From Irpex lacteus (Eukaryota > Basidiomycota > Agaricomycetes > Polyporales > Irpicaceae), in assembly GCA_001986395.2 (NCBI GenBank), contig MQVO02000006.1:1426001-1490000 (forward strand): 64,000 nt of DNA. The letters run 5' to 3'. This document shows, one piece after another, positions 1-9,751 of this stretch; positions within the stretch are counted from its first letter, which is position 1, and every line of letters begins with the position of its first letter. Made by a program: the position numbers and the translations under genes. Below the pieces are notes generated by a model that ran no database searches, was not told where the DNA came from, and saw nothing but the letters and a program-made list of their open reading frames with translations.

Positions 1-1271
1 CAGCCAGCATAGAATGCGCAGTGCTAGCTGGCGAACAGACAGTAGTGGTGAGCATAATTTGTTTCTGACTTAGACAATATGGAACAGATCGTAAGACCGA
101 TATCGCAGGTGTTTCTCTTGTAGAAGGGAGACGGACCTTTATTGAGGTTTGAACATGCTTTAATTGCCGTACTATGACCTACTGATTGAATTGACTGCTT
201 TTAGAATTTATCCAGGCATGTGAGTATGTCTTCATTCTCTTTTGCGAACTTGAACTCACATATCTTGACCTCACGTCTTTCTTGTGATCCAGCTGGCTTT
301 GATGAATTGCATCCAGTATTTCCAAGTCCGCCATGTCTGCTTAACACAAGGCTGGATGATAGGAGCAGGCACCTATGTACTGGAAGAACGGGGTTTACCA
401 AGGAGATATTATATAGTTGGTAAGCTTCAATCCATGCAACTCCACGATCTATGGCTTGACGATTGCGCAGTTTGGAGTCTACGTAACGCAAGCAAAGCGG
501 AAATTGCCAAGTTGATCACCTGTGATATTTTCTCCGCGTCTTCACTTCTAATACAATCACGACAGGAAGATTCCTGTACTCCGTCCAATTACCAAACTCT
601 CACTGGCTTCAGATGGGCAGTCAATTCTGGTGTCTTTTGAGAACCAGGTATGTCTCTCAACAAGGTTTCTTTCACAAGGCATACTTTTATTCTTTGCCTT
701 CTAGGTACCGGCGCAACTCTGGCATCTGTGCAAAGATCGAACAAAGGCATACCTGGTTTTTCGTCATTACTACGAATTTAAGGAGGATGTATTATTCGCA
801 GAACTACCTAGCGAGTTCGCTGGTGAGCATGACCACCTGGTCGTGCGCATGACAACAGGTCAGTCTGAGGTTACATATGAGCATATTGCTACGTGTTGAA
901 TGTATCTATAAGATGGCGACGTACATGCCTGGGATCGTGATACTGGAACACATGTGCGATGCATCCGACGTCCGTCTGAGGTACAAGGCAAAATTACTTG
1001 CTTCACTTGGAACCGGGGCTTGAAGAACTACATGTTGGCCACTGGTATGGAAAACGGGACTGTGTACGTCTGGAAGGTTAAGGAGGACAGTTCGGCGAAG
1101 AACGATCCGACAACTCTAGTCACATCGTCTGTGAAGATGCTTGATCCCCCCAATCCCACGCATATTCAAGACGGTGATGCTTGTAACAACTTAGGCCATA
1201 GACCCGGCTTACCAGTGCCAAGGCCCGCAAGCGCATCTGTTGCAACACCAAACGTTGAACAAATGGAGTAA
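1..1271 (+). CDS. WD40-repeat protein, 3' part only (truncated by the window edge)
   Basis: This is the C-terminal end of a WD40 beta-propeller protein whose 5' part lies left of the window. Exons read as <1..47, 109..146, 205..219, 293..419, 471..510, 566..647, 705..858 and 913..1271, and all junctions are phase-consistent. WD-type blades are visible, for example GDVHAWDRDTG followed by ATGMENGTVYVWK. It is a paralog of the complete minus-strand gene at 38.6-42.5 kb. Two exons have identical lengths in the two copies (38 nt and 82 nt), and motifs such as SASW, EGRR, LASD and QLWH match in order. A 15-nt exon here corresponds to the start of a longer fused exon in the paralog. Substrate or partner is unknown. 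By analogy with the paralog the missing N-terminus probably carries membrane segments. Identification as WD40 is firm; function is not. Confidence 0.8.
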
Positions 1272-1892
1272 GCCTTGTCTTGATATTAGTAGAGTACGCA
1301 TGTTCATTGCTTTTATCCCAGGCCCCTTCATAACCTCGCTGGGCTTCAAGTTATGGCCTCAAGATCAGTTATCCATCCTTCTTCTTTTACAGTACCTGCC
1401 AATTCTCCAAACCAGTAAAGTCCTTGGTGGGCGCAGATATCTGCATCGGATTTTCAGCATACCATCTCCTTCTTGCTCGCCTCATATAGCACATGCCCCG
1501 TGTATGTTGGGGCTATATCGCTTCTTTGTGTACTGTACCTCCCAAGTCCTGCGTGACACATATGTGCACTCTTCACCGGTAGGGGATTGCCACACTTGTT
1601 CCTACCGCCAACGTTAACTTCATGGTGCTGCGAGTCTGCTCTTGCACTTGTTTTACGGCCAATTAGCTCACCTTCACGTTGGTCACAATTGCGGGAGGGT
1701 ACTGTATACGTTCTCAGTTGCGTCGTCGGCCAGTGCGTAGGTATAATACCAACTCCACGCTGTGAGAATCGTGACCGGCGGTTAGTAGAAATTGTAGAAT
1801 GAGTGCAGTCGTAACACTACTCGCCTCAGGCATCTTACTAGCACGGAAGGGCATACTACCTGTAGTGCTACTTGTAGTCATTTACGAGCGTC
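1272..1892. other. Intergenic, 621 bp
   Basis: This lies between the WD40 stop codon and the sirtuin start and should hold a terminator and the sirtuin promoter. The reading frames here lack codon structure or family motifs, and I see no repeat or RNA gene. Confidence 0.5.
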
Positions 1893-3001
1893 ATGAGCCC
1901 TAGTCAGCTTCCATCGAGCGACATGGAGGCTTTCCGCAAGACTTTGCGCGAGTCGAAACATATCATCGCAGTAGCGGGTGCTGGCCTATCTGCAGCTTCA
2001 GGTCAGTTACTTACACCGCCCTTGACCTCCTTCAGTATACCCTTGCCGAGATACTTATATCACAATCGAAATTCAGGCATAGGCACCTTCCGAGGTGCAG
2101 GAGGTTTATGGCGAAAGTACGACGCCATGAGCTTAGCCACGCCTGAGGCCTTCCGCGAGGATCCATCGAGGGTCTGGCAGTTCTACCATTATCGTCGTGA
2201 GAAGTAGGCGACATTCCTTCTACACCTACCCTGTTCGATGCTAATAAATGGGACGAACGATCATAGAGCCCTGCATGCGCCGATCAACGCTGCACACATC
2301 GCACTGGCAAAGTTCTCAATGGACTCTATCCGAGAGAACATCGCTCCCGGCTCTACCTTTACATTGATCACACAGAACGTAGATGGTTTAAGCCGACGAG
2401 CTCTGGACCAGGTCAAGACTAGTCACCCTGAGCCCTCCGAAAGTACGAACGACAGACCCGCCATGCTAGAAATGCACGGCAGACTCTTCGACGTTCTGTG
2501 TACCTCGCCACTCTGTCAACACCGCGAGCTCAACTTCTCCTCGCCAATCTGCGAAGCTCTACGAGGAACGGAAGACTTAGTCGAGCAACAAGCGGTGGAA
2601 CCGGACATTCCTCTACAAGACCTTCCGCGTTGCTCCAGGTGTGGATCACTCGCACGACCGGGGGTTGTGTGGTTCGGCGAGAGACCGCGCTACCTATCAC
2701 GAATTGACAAGCTTGTGGAAGAAGCCGATTTGTGCATTGTCGTAGGCACGTCCTCAACGGTACGTGTTCATACGCGGTATCAGCGGTCTAGCGATGTGAA
2801 AGCGGATATTAAGCCCTAATTATAAATGTGAATATACAGGTCTATCCCGCTGCGGGATACGCAGCGGAGGTGCAGGACCATGGAGGAAAGGTGGCTGTAT
2901 TCAACCTGGATCGAAGTGAGGGAGATGAGGACGCGGATTTCTTGTTCCTTGGGCCGTGTGAGAAGACGCTGCCAGAGGCGTTGTCTCTGGGTGGCGAGTA
3001 A
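1893..3001 (+). CDS. SIRT5-type (class III) sirtuin, NAD-dependent protein lysine deacylase
   Basis: Exons are 1893..2001, 2077..2203, 2267..2759 and 2840..3001, giving 296 residues. The Rossmann signature [18 protein letters not shown] spans intron 1. TQNVD and the HG of [10 protein letters not shown] (catalytic His) follow, then two zinc-binding pairs ending in CSRC, then VVWFGE and GTSSTVYPAA. The segment FYHYRRE carries the Tyr and Arg that in human SIRT5 bind succinyl, malonyl or glutaryl groups, so acidic-acyl removal is the likely activity rather than plain deacetylation. Such enzymes are usually mitochondrial or cytosolic; no clear presequence is visible. The start at 1893 gives a short leader and Met11 at 1923 is an alternative. 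The gene ends about 100 bp from a convergent minus-strand gene. Confidence 0.93.
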
Positions 3002-3099
3002 GACAGTTCAGAGTACGACCACCATCTACATACATGTATGAGTATGACCGCGACGAAATCTTCCCAAATGTAATTGTACGCACCAAGTGTACCTGGCAC

Positions 3100-3618
3100 T
3101 TATTCGCCTTTCTCCGCCTTCAACAACTTTTGTATCCTCTCGTGATCTTCCACCAGAACCTCATAACCCGGCAAAGGTACTTCATCTGACGGCTCTGTAC
3201 CATAAAGAGCCGCCTTCAGCTGACGGGCCCTTTCCTCTTGCTTTGCACTCCATGACGAGTCATAGGATATACCCGAGCTCTGGTAATCCATGACATTCCG
3301 CTCGACGACGCCAGAAGACAGCTTTGGCAGTGCTCGCCTCTCGGAGAGTTCTAGCTGTAGCTCGGTGTACCCCTTCTCTCTTCTATCGCTGAATGCTTGT
3401 AGGATGTCTCGCTGGTCGTGGAAGGCGTAGTCGATTTCGCGGTCGAGGCTTTCGGGTGTGATGAAGTCGCCTGCTTGGTGGTAGAGCGAGACGAGGGCGC
3501 GCATCTTCTTCGGCGGTAGCAGAGGCTTTTTTACATTCTTGATGCCTTTGGAAGATGAAGAAGATGCGTGGCGGCGCAGAACGTTGCGTACTGGTGTCCG
3601 GAGTGATGAGGGGAACAT
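3100..3618 (-). CDS. Unrecognised small protein with a mitochondrial-type N-terminus
   Basis: This is a single-exon frame of 172 residues that I do not recognise. The first 30 residues are rich in Arg, Ser and Ala with no acidic residue (RTPVRNVLRRHASSSS), which resembles a mitochondrial presequence. The rest is charged and probably helical, with repeated Glu/Lys/Arg segments such as LSERRALPK and KQEERARQLKAALYG, and no membrane span. It could be a mitoribosomal or respiratory-complex assembly component, but nothing in the sequence proves that. It converges with the sirtuin gene (about 100 bp between stops). Its 5' side faces a 670-bp gap shared with the divergent dehydrogenase at 4.3 kb. 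Confidence 0.7.
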   Translation of the reverse strand: MFPSSLRTPVRNVLRRHASSSSSKGIKNVKKPLLPPKKMRALVSLYHQAGDFITPESLDREIDYAFHDQRDILQAFSDRREKGYTELQLELSERRALPKLSSGVVERNVMDYQSSGISYDSSWSAKQEERARQLKAALYGTEPSDEVPLPGYEVLVEDHERIQKLLKAEKGE

Positions 3619-4290
3619 GGTGGTCGACGTTCAGTACAGCGTCGGGACAGCTCATTTAGACGCGCAGGTATGCAGCCGGCGCCTTCGAATCCCTTCCTCA
3701 TGCCAATACTTAACTTCAAACGTATCACCTCCTTCAAGAACTGCATCTTATCGAGGAACTGCGAATGAACAATATTTTCTGACATAGGGTCATAAATTTC
3801 ATTGCGACGATCCTAGAGAATGCACTTCTTCGTCAACCATACGAGTCCTCGTCGTAGTCTGCACTAGTCTGCACCATACTGTTGGTGTGCGACATGAACC
3901 AAGTAGACGGACCACAAGCTGGTGTGAGTTGCTGGAGGGTGACAACACATAGTTTGAGGGGATATAAGGAATATGCAGTAGGATCTGGGATGGATCGTAC
4001 GTAAACCACCTCCTTCGTTGTCCGAGCACTGTGACAGCTAACATAACCGTTCTGATTTATTTTTACACTAGCCTGGAGTAGGTGTAGTTTGACTCGAATA
4101 AGACATTCAAGCAGCAATCTTACTTCGTGGCCCGCAACAGTGACGGTTCCCAAGATCAGCACGATTCTATTGCATCACCTAATCGCCACATGTTGCGATA
4201 ACAGACCGATATAAACTGCCGCATGTGTCGACTGTCCTTAGTATACCTTCTCACATTCTTTACCCCTCAGATCCACTCACATAGCGCACA
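3619..4290. promoter_or_regulatory. Divergent intergenic region, 672 bp
   Basis: This separates the start codons of the minus-strand mitochondrial-type protein and the plus-strand dehydrogenase, so it should contain two promoters. I found no convincing gene, repeat or RNA in it and no distinct TATA element. Confidence 0.5.
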
Positions 4291-5375
4291 ATGAGTCTCC
4301 CAACACTTGCAGTAATTGCCGCTGGATCTATGGGAGCAGCTGTAGGGCGTCGGCTGACTACCGCGGGACTCACGGTATTCACGAATCTCGACGGACGTTC
4401 TGCGGCCACGCGCTCCCGAGCTGAAGAAGCTGGCTTGCAGGATGTGTCCTACGATCATATCGCACAACATGCCGACTGGGTGTTGAGCATTCTACCTCCC
4501 AAAGATGCCTACAACTTCGCAAAATCCTTCCGAGACACCCACGCAAGCTCAGCAGCCAATCGGCCGTTGAAATTCGCGGATTGTAATGCGGTGAACCCTG
4601 ACACGGTGAAGCGCATCGCTTCCTTGTTTGTTGGGACGTCTATCAAGTTTGTGGATGCAGGTATCATCGGTGGCCCTCCCTCAGACGATTACGATCCTAC
4701 GTTCTACGCATCTTCCGCTCCTGAGGATGAAACAATTCTGGATGAATTCGTAGGCCTGTCGAAGTATGGGCTGAAGATTAAAGCCTTGAAGGGAGAGGGC
4801 GCGGGTGTTGGTGATGCAAGCGCGTTGAAAATGTCATATGCAGTTAGTACGCAGTACCGAGCGATTCCTGTCTTGTACTCATCCGCTCTTAGGGCATTGC
4901 GAAAGGCGTGATTGGCCTGTACTCTACCATGATTCTTGGTGAGTATTTTTCAAGCATATTTTGCGGTTCTACAGCTCAACCACTTCCATTTCGATCAGCC
5001 GCACACGCGTCCTCACCAGCAACTGCCCAAGCTCTCCTTGGAGAGCTCACGATATCACAGCCCTACATTGCACAGCATCTCATTCGCGGTATCCCGGGTA
5101 TGCTACCAAAGGCATATCGCTGGGTTGCCGAGATGGAGGAAATTTCGAACTTCGTAGGCAACGGCCTGGCGGGTACACGGCCAGGGAGCTCAACCGGAGA
5201 TGCAACACAGGGCGAACCTGTTCATGAGGGGCATGTTCATTACGGTTTTGCAAGACTGTATGAGAACATCGCCCGATCGTTGGAGGAGGGTAAGAGCGGA
5301 GAAGATGCGACGGAAGTGAAGGTTTTGAAGGAGTTTGTCGAGCAGGCGAAGCAGGTGGTGCCGAAGAAAGAGTGA
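4291..5375 (+). CDS. 6-phosphogluconate-dehydrogenase-like NAD-binding protein with DUF1932 domain
   Basis: Exons are 4291..4842, 4893..4938 and 4999..5375, giving 324 residues. The N-terminus has a beta-hydroxyacid-dehydrogenase Rossmann motif, AAGSMGAAVGRRL, where the usual GxGxMG reads AxGSMG. The typical DADWVLSILPP-like strand appears as ADWVLSILPP, then VDAGIIGGPP, the substrate-loop region of this superfamily. The Lys of SALKMSYAGIAKG matches the catalytic-Lys helix and is split by intron 1. The C-terminal half has the all-helical DUF1932 pattern. Family members are oxidoreductases of small hydroxy acids, but the substrate is unknown. The second exon is only 46 nt. A convergent F-box gene ends 160 bp downstream. 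Confidence 0.88.
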
Positions 5376-5535
5376 AGAGGTCCGTTGGATAAATACGTTC
5401 ATGTACAGGTTAGAATTCCGAGCTAAATGAACGGCTAATACTATGCAATATAGGTAGACGCTATGCACATCGTGGAAAAATGGAGCATGGAATTTAGCTC
5501 TATATCTTGGCAGCATTTAACTTTAGAAAAGCCTG

Positions 5536-7299
5536 TTACTGGGCAGCCCATGTTGATAATCTACTTATCAACGATGCATTCCACCTTGTGTGAGGTAGAT
5601 CGAATTGACTCGATGAGTTTGGGTCCAACCGATAACCATCCACCATGCGTCGATCATGAAAGTGGGCGTACGTCAATCCTGGAAACAGGATGTGCAGGAA
5701 ATCCGCCACTGCGTCCGGGTCTGGTTGTTGCCACACAGCCGGCACAGACACAACCAGACACTCCAACCGACTGTCGAACGTTTCTTCCTTCAGGCTATCC
5801 ACATACTCCGTATCAAGGTGATCGTTGTTGTCCATAACTATCCTCAGGTCTTTAAGCTGCGGGGCGTACTTTGCTATCGTCTCTAGAGCTCTGAAAGAAG
5901 GCAGACGTGGGTAGCCAGATGCTTGAAGACCGGCGTTCACTGCGTACTCGGTCGTGGGAAGGTGGGGCAGGATGATCAGAGTCTGTAGGCAAGGCCAGGC
6001 AGACACGATGATGCCGAGGTGTCTGGCGTCGATGTCCAGCCTGAAGCTTCCCTGGAGGTGAAACACTCTCAGGCGCTTCAGCGATAACATAGGGTTGAGG
6101 ATGTGCATGAGGTCGTATTCTTGCTGATACACGGTTGCAGAAATCTGCCAGGGTGTCTGTATTGAGGCTACAAACAAGGAGAATATGGTAAGGTGTTGCT
6201 GTCGGGAGAGCACCTCGAAGAACTTGCGAACGGTCGGTGGGTCTTGCCAAGCAGTTGTGCAGGAAAACTTGAGCTCCTTCAGATTCGTAGTCTCAATAGC
6301 CTCGAGAAATTTCGAACAGTCTGCGAACGGCTTGTCGTCCGGAAACATCAAGCGAAGAGTCGAGAGGTTTCGAAACGAAGAACCCGGGGCTAGGTCTAGT
6401 GAGCCAGTGGCTGGGAGCCTGATTTCCAGCGTGGCGAGTTCAGGAGAAGCGGCGAGAGAGGTTATGGTGGGCCATGAGGTAGGCAAGTTGTGAAAGTGGA
6501 CTTCTTGAAGTCGCTCGAAAGGGATAGCAGATTCAAGAACCTGACTGATCAGGGTTCCGTCGAGGATGTTTGAGCTCGGATTCTGCATGTCATTGAGGCT
6601 GCCGATGCTCGATATAACGGTGTATACCAACGAGATACGATATAGAGCCGGGTTTGATTCGAATACGTCGGAAAGGCATTCGTCCAAACGAAGCGTTGCA
6701 TATTGGTCGGTAATGTGTATGGGCAGCGCCAAGTTCAACTCGTTAAGTCTTCCGCCAGCCACTAGTGCGGGCACGCACGCCCATGTGCGAAATATATTGC
6801 CCGAAATGAAGTAGTCGGTGGTGAGGGAGCGAAGGTTGGGAAAGAGAGGAGTATTCTTCGTTACGCTCGATGATATGAGGAACTCTCCTATCGAGGCCAG
6901 TACCTCCGCATCGAGTGCAATACTAGCTCTGAAGGTGAGTCCTCGTACCCTATGGGCGTGTTTGGTGAGTGCCGCCCAGTCCGAGCCCGAGGAGCTTCCC
7001 TTGAGGACGAAGCCTTTCTACGTTTCATCAGCTGGATACTTGGGGGCACGAATGAGCGTATGACATACCGCGAGGCCTGTTACATTCTTTGCGCGTTGTA
7101 CCGGGCAGGAATCGTGTGGCATCGAGCTGACCAGGTCAAACACAGTCATGTCCACCCAGAGCCGGTCCATGGGTTGTTCATACACGGCTTTGCAGGTTGC
7201 AGCGAGTGCCGCTAGACACGATTTTGGATGAGCACCCTCTTCTTCTACAGCATCGAGTATACACGTCAGGATGTCGTTGATTTCCCATGCACGGTGCAT
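5536..7299 (-). CDS. F-box protein with degenerate leucine-rich repeats
   Basis: Exon 1 is 7299..7069 and exon 2 is 7017..5536, giving 570 residues. The N-terminus (EINDILTCILDAV, then LAALAATCKAVYEQPMDRLW) is the F-box of basidiomycete F-box/LRR proteins, which bind Skp1 in SCF ubiquitin ligases. The rest carries leucine-rich strands such as FPNLRSLTTDYF and ELNLALPIHI. Both exons lie in one frame separated by a single in-frame TAG at 7018-7020. That TAG ends a 51-nt intron (7018..7068) with a perfect GTATGT donor, so the stop is spliced out. The target substrate is unknown. A short copied fragment of this gene lies at 7.74 kb. Confidence 0.85.
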
Positions 7300-8150
7300 T
7301 TCTCAGGTATAAGTATGTATATTTGCTGTGTAAAATGCACGAGTCAATAATGAATAATTGGATCTGTTTCGAGTTGCTGGGCAATGGACTACACTTACCT
7401 TGTTACGGTGCTTCAGTTGTCGGTGGAGGAAGTGGTCATGAAGAGTGTACTGCGGTTTTAGTAACCTGACCCCGGGCCTGCCATCCATAACGTTGCTACG
7501 CTCTCTGTCAAACATGCAAGCGCCAAGAAGGAGGCTTTCAATCACAATCATATCCGGATTGAAGACTTAGTACTTAGCACCGACGGTTTGACAGTGATGA
7601 TAACGTTTGCCAGTGTGGCTATACACAACGTTTCCAAGAGTTAATACTTGATTCACAAACTTGAATGCAGAGGGATCCTGAGCACAATGAGGACAACTCG
7701 AGGACACAATCACGAAAGAGGTTTGATGTGATACTTCTAGAAGGGGTTCGAGGATATGAGGAACTCGCCTACCAAGTCCATGGCCAGTACATCCGCATCG
7801 AGTGCGAGCTTAGCTCTGAAGGTGAGTCTTCGTATCCAGCCGTGATTAGTCGTCACCGCAGCTCAAACAGGAAAACACCAATAGTACCTGAGTGCTTACC
7901 GACGTATGAAACGCGGTAAAAGGGTATGACGTGGTCATGGTTTGTGCAAGGCAGCGGATATTGGCGGTGGCACGTCGAGCGCAGCCTCATCACATAATCT
8001 ACGACAAAATCAGTGAGAGTGAAGAAAGAATAGATGAATTGAAACCGATACTATGCAAAGAGGGTGTTACTGTTACAATTGCAAGATATGCGGAACTGGA
8101 AGTGGTATACAAAAGAGGTCACTGGGATGAAGTACTGTCCGCATCGGAGA
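7300..8150. other. Intergenic, 850 bp, holding an F-box gene fragment
   Basis: This separates the F-box 5' end from the roadblock 3' end. Apart from the copied F-box segment at 7744-7835 I see no supported gene. A plus-strand frame at 7931-8218 overlaps the last roadblock exon antisense and is probably chance. Confidence 0.5.
7744..7835 (-). pseudogene. Copied fragment of the neighbouring F-box gene
   Basis: About 90 bp here resemble 6862-6950 inside the F-box gene, in the same orientation. Shared blocks include GATATGAGGAACTC, CCGCATCGAGTGC and TAGCTCTGAAGGTGAGTC. The rest of the gene is not recognisable around it. It is best read as a remnant of a tandem duplication or a captured fragment lying upstream of the intact gene. 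Confidence 0.6.
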
Positions 8151-8676
8151 CTATGAGGTCGGGTCGTGTAACACAGCTAGAAGATATCGGCCGTCTACGA
8201 TCAGCTCTCGCCAGTTAGTTGACTCCTTGGGTCGTTCAGAAGCCTAGAATGCCTACCTGGAGATATCATTATTTCATGGCGCTTGGTTCTTATTCTCATG
8301 AACTTGACTTCATCCTGATTGGAGGGTTGCGGATGAGAACTCGGTGTCTAGGAAGAATTGGAGGCCTTACCACGTCACTGGTGTCCCCACTAACATCTTC
8401 GAGACCTGCTTGGACACTGTCGACAATGCGACTGATTGCATTTGCGTACTTCTTTCCCTTTTCACCCTCGAAAATAACACCTGAATGTCTGATCATTGTC
8501 GCTGGCTGGCCTCGCGAGAGTAGCATGTAGCCCAGCACTGATCGATGCGACGTCAATGAAACAAGTGTTTGCTCGAGTTCGGGAGATGTCGCCAGCAGCG
8601 ACCCTTGCGTCGTGGTCGTGGATTGTGCACCCGAGGGTGGCAAAGGTACGTCGGACAACGGGTTCTTGACCGACAT
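8151..8676 (-). CDS. Dynein light chain, roadblock/LC7 type
   Basis: Exons are 8676..8371, 8314..8257 and 8194..8151, giving 135 residues. This is longer than the roughly 100-residue animal protein because of a low-complexity N-terminus. The Roadblock/LC7 fold is evident: ELEQTLVSLTSHRSVLGYM, then FEGEKGKKYANAI, then DEVKFMRIRTKRHEIMISP and finally DGRYLLAVLHDP. It dimerises on the dynein intermediate chain and supports cytoplasmic dynein cargo transport along microtubules. Introns are 56 and 62 nt with clean GT-AG ends. The last two exons are too short to appear as open frames and were found by following the family pattern. The start at 8676 is the first Met in frame; a Met further in is unlikely. 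The palindrome cluster begins about 160 bp upstream. Confidence 0.9.
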
Positions 8677-8840
8677 GGAGAACGAACTTCGACGGTGAGA
8701 GGCAAGGTGGTAGACGCTCGCCGTTCACACTCCCATATTTGGTGTGGGATCCATGAGATAACGATTCTCGCAACACCGCTGATTTCTTGAAGTCAGAAAC
8801 TGCATAAGGCAATCACTGCAGGACACGAACCCGGTTGGAT

Positions 8841-9533
8841 GAAGTGGGAGATCCACTGCGAAATCAGTCGGGAGGCCATGCATACGAAGTGGGCAACCCA
8901 CTGATTTCAACCCACCGGTAAACCACTGATAGCGCTCATTTTTTGGGTTGTGACAAGTGGGTTTCCCACTTCTTAATATTGCGTTTCTGGCTGTTTCGCA
9001 TCGTTTGCGAGCCTTTCGACTCCGGTTATAAAAGGTGGAAAATCCACTGATTCTAACCGGATTTAAGACATGGACATAAAAACTACGGCTCTGCGGCGGC
9101 CGTCGAAATCAGGAGCAAGCGGGATTCGAACCTGCGCAGAGTAACATATACGACACGCAGGGCGGCAGTACAACTGAACTACGAGGGCATTACAGTTATA
9201 GGAATATTATATAATATATACCATGCTTTTTATGTACTTAGAATAATTTAGCTACCGAAATCAGCGGAATATCCACTGATTTCGCTCGTATCAGTGGGAT
9301 TCCCACTTCGTTCTCTCGGTATTTCCGCTGATTGCTACCAATTTCATTTAATCACATCGTTCAGTAGTTTGAAGACCATCACGATTTCACAGTGGGAACC
9401 CCACTGACAAACCCACTGAACGGGAAAACCACTGATATTACAAGTGGGAATACCACTGATCGGAAAACCACTGATTTTACGTGGGCGCTTTTTCAGTGGG
9501 TTTCCCACTGACCTCGAGCACATCAGTGGGCTC
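8841..9533. repeat. Cluster of short palindromes, core AGTGG-N5-CCACT
   Basis: Within 700 bp there are about 12-14 copies or half-copies of a 15-17 bp palindrome. Examples are AAGTGGGTTTCCCACTT near 8953, CAGTGGGATTCCCACT near 9292, CAGTGGGAACCCCACTG near 9391, CAGTGGGTTTCCCACTG near 9494, and looser AGTGGGCAACCCACT near 8889. Many are followed by GATTT. Spacing is irregular, so this is not a tandem array or CRISPR. The centre of each palindrome varies (GGTTT, GATTC, GAACC) while the arms are kept, as expected for stem or dimer-site conservation. No protein frame is supported inside. A tRNA-like Pol III promoter lies in the middle. Confidence 0.75.
9112..9188 (-). ncRNA. tRNA-like sequence with Pol III A and B boxes (tRNA pseudogene or SINE-like head)
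   Basis: On the minus strand TAGTTCAGTTG (9181-9171) fits a Pol III A box. GGTTCGAATCC (9132-9122) is a perfect B box, and the T arm around it pairs in four of five positions. The acceptor ends do not pair (GCCCTCG against TTGCTCC) and the D and anticodon arms are poor, so I do not call a functional tRNA or an anticodon. It is a tRNA-derived remnant or the head of a short retroelement. It sits inside the palindrome cluster. Confidence 0.5.
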
Positions 9534-9751
9534 ACCACTTCTGACAACCGGATTCGTGGCCCGCAGTGCAATCATGCATAAATAAAAGGATGAAGACTTG
9601 GCACCGACTGTTATATAGTCAGGACGCCAAGACAGCTCAAGCCAGTCAGTGTGGAAAAACAGGTACACGATATTCCCAAGGGACAGTAATTTACAAGTGC
9701 AAGCAAGATATCAAGAGCAACGAGCGCAACGAGAATCCCTTAGCGTGACGA

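Noticed and set aside
7931..8218. 95-codon plus-strand frame
   Set aside because: It overlaps the last exon and intron of the well-supported roadblock gene on the other strand and has no recognisable motif.
9112..9188. Functional tRNA gene
   Set aside because: A and B boxes are good, but the acceptor stem does not pair and D and anticodon arms are poor, so it is listed only as tRNA-like.
8841..9533. CRISPR-like array
   Set aside because: The organism is eukaryotic, spacing is irregular and the units are palindromes without uniform spacers.
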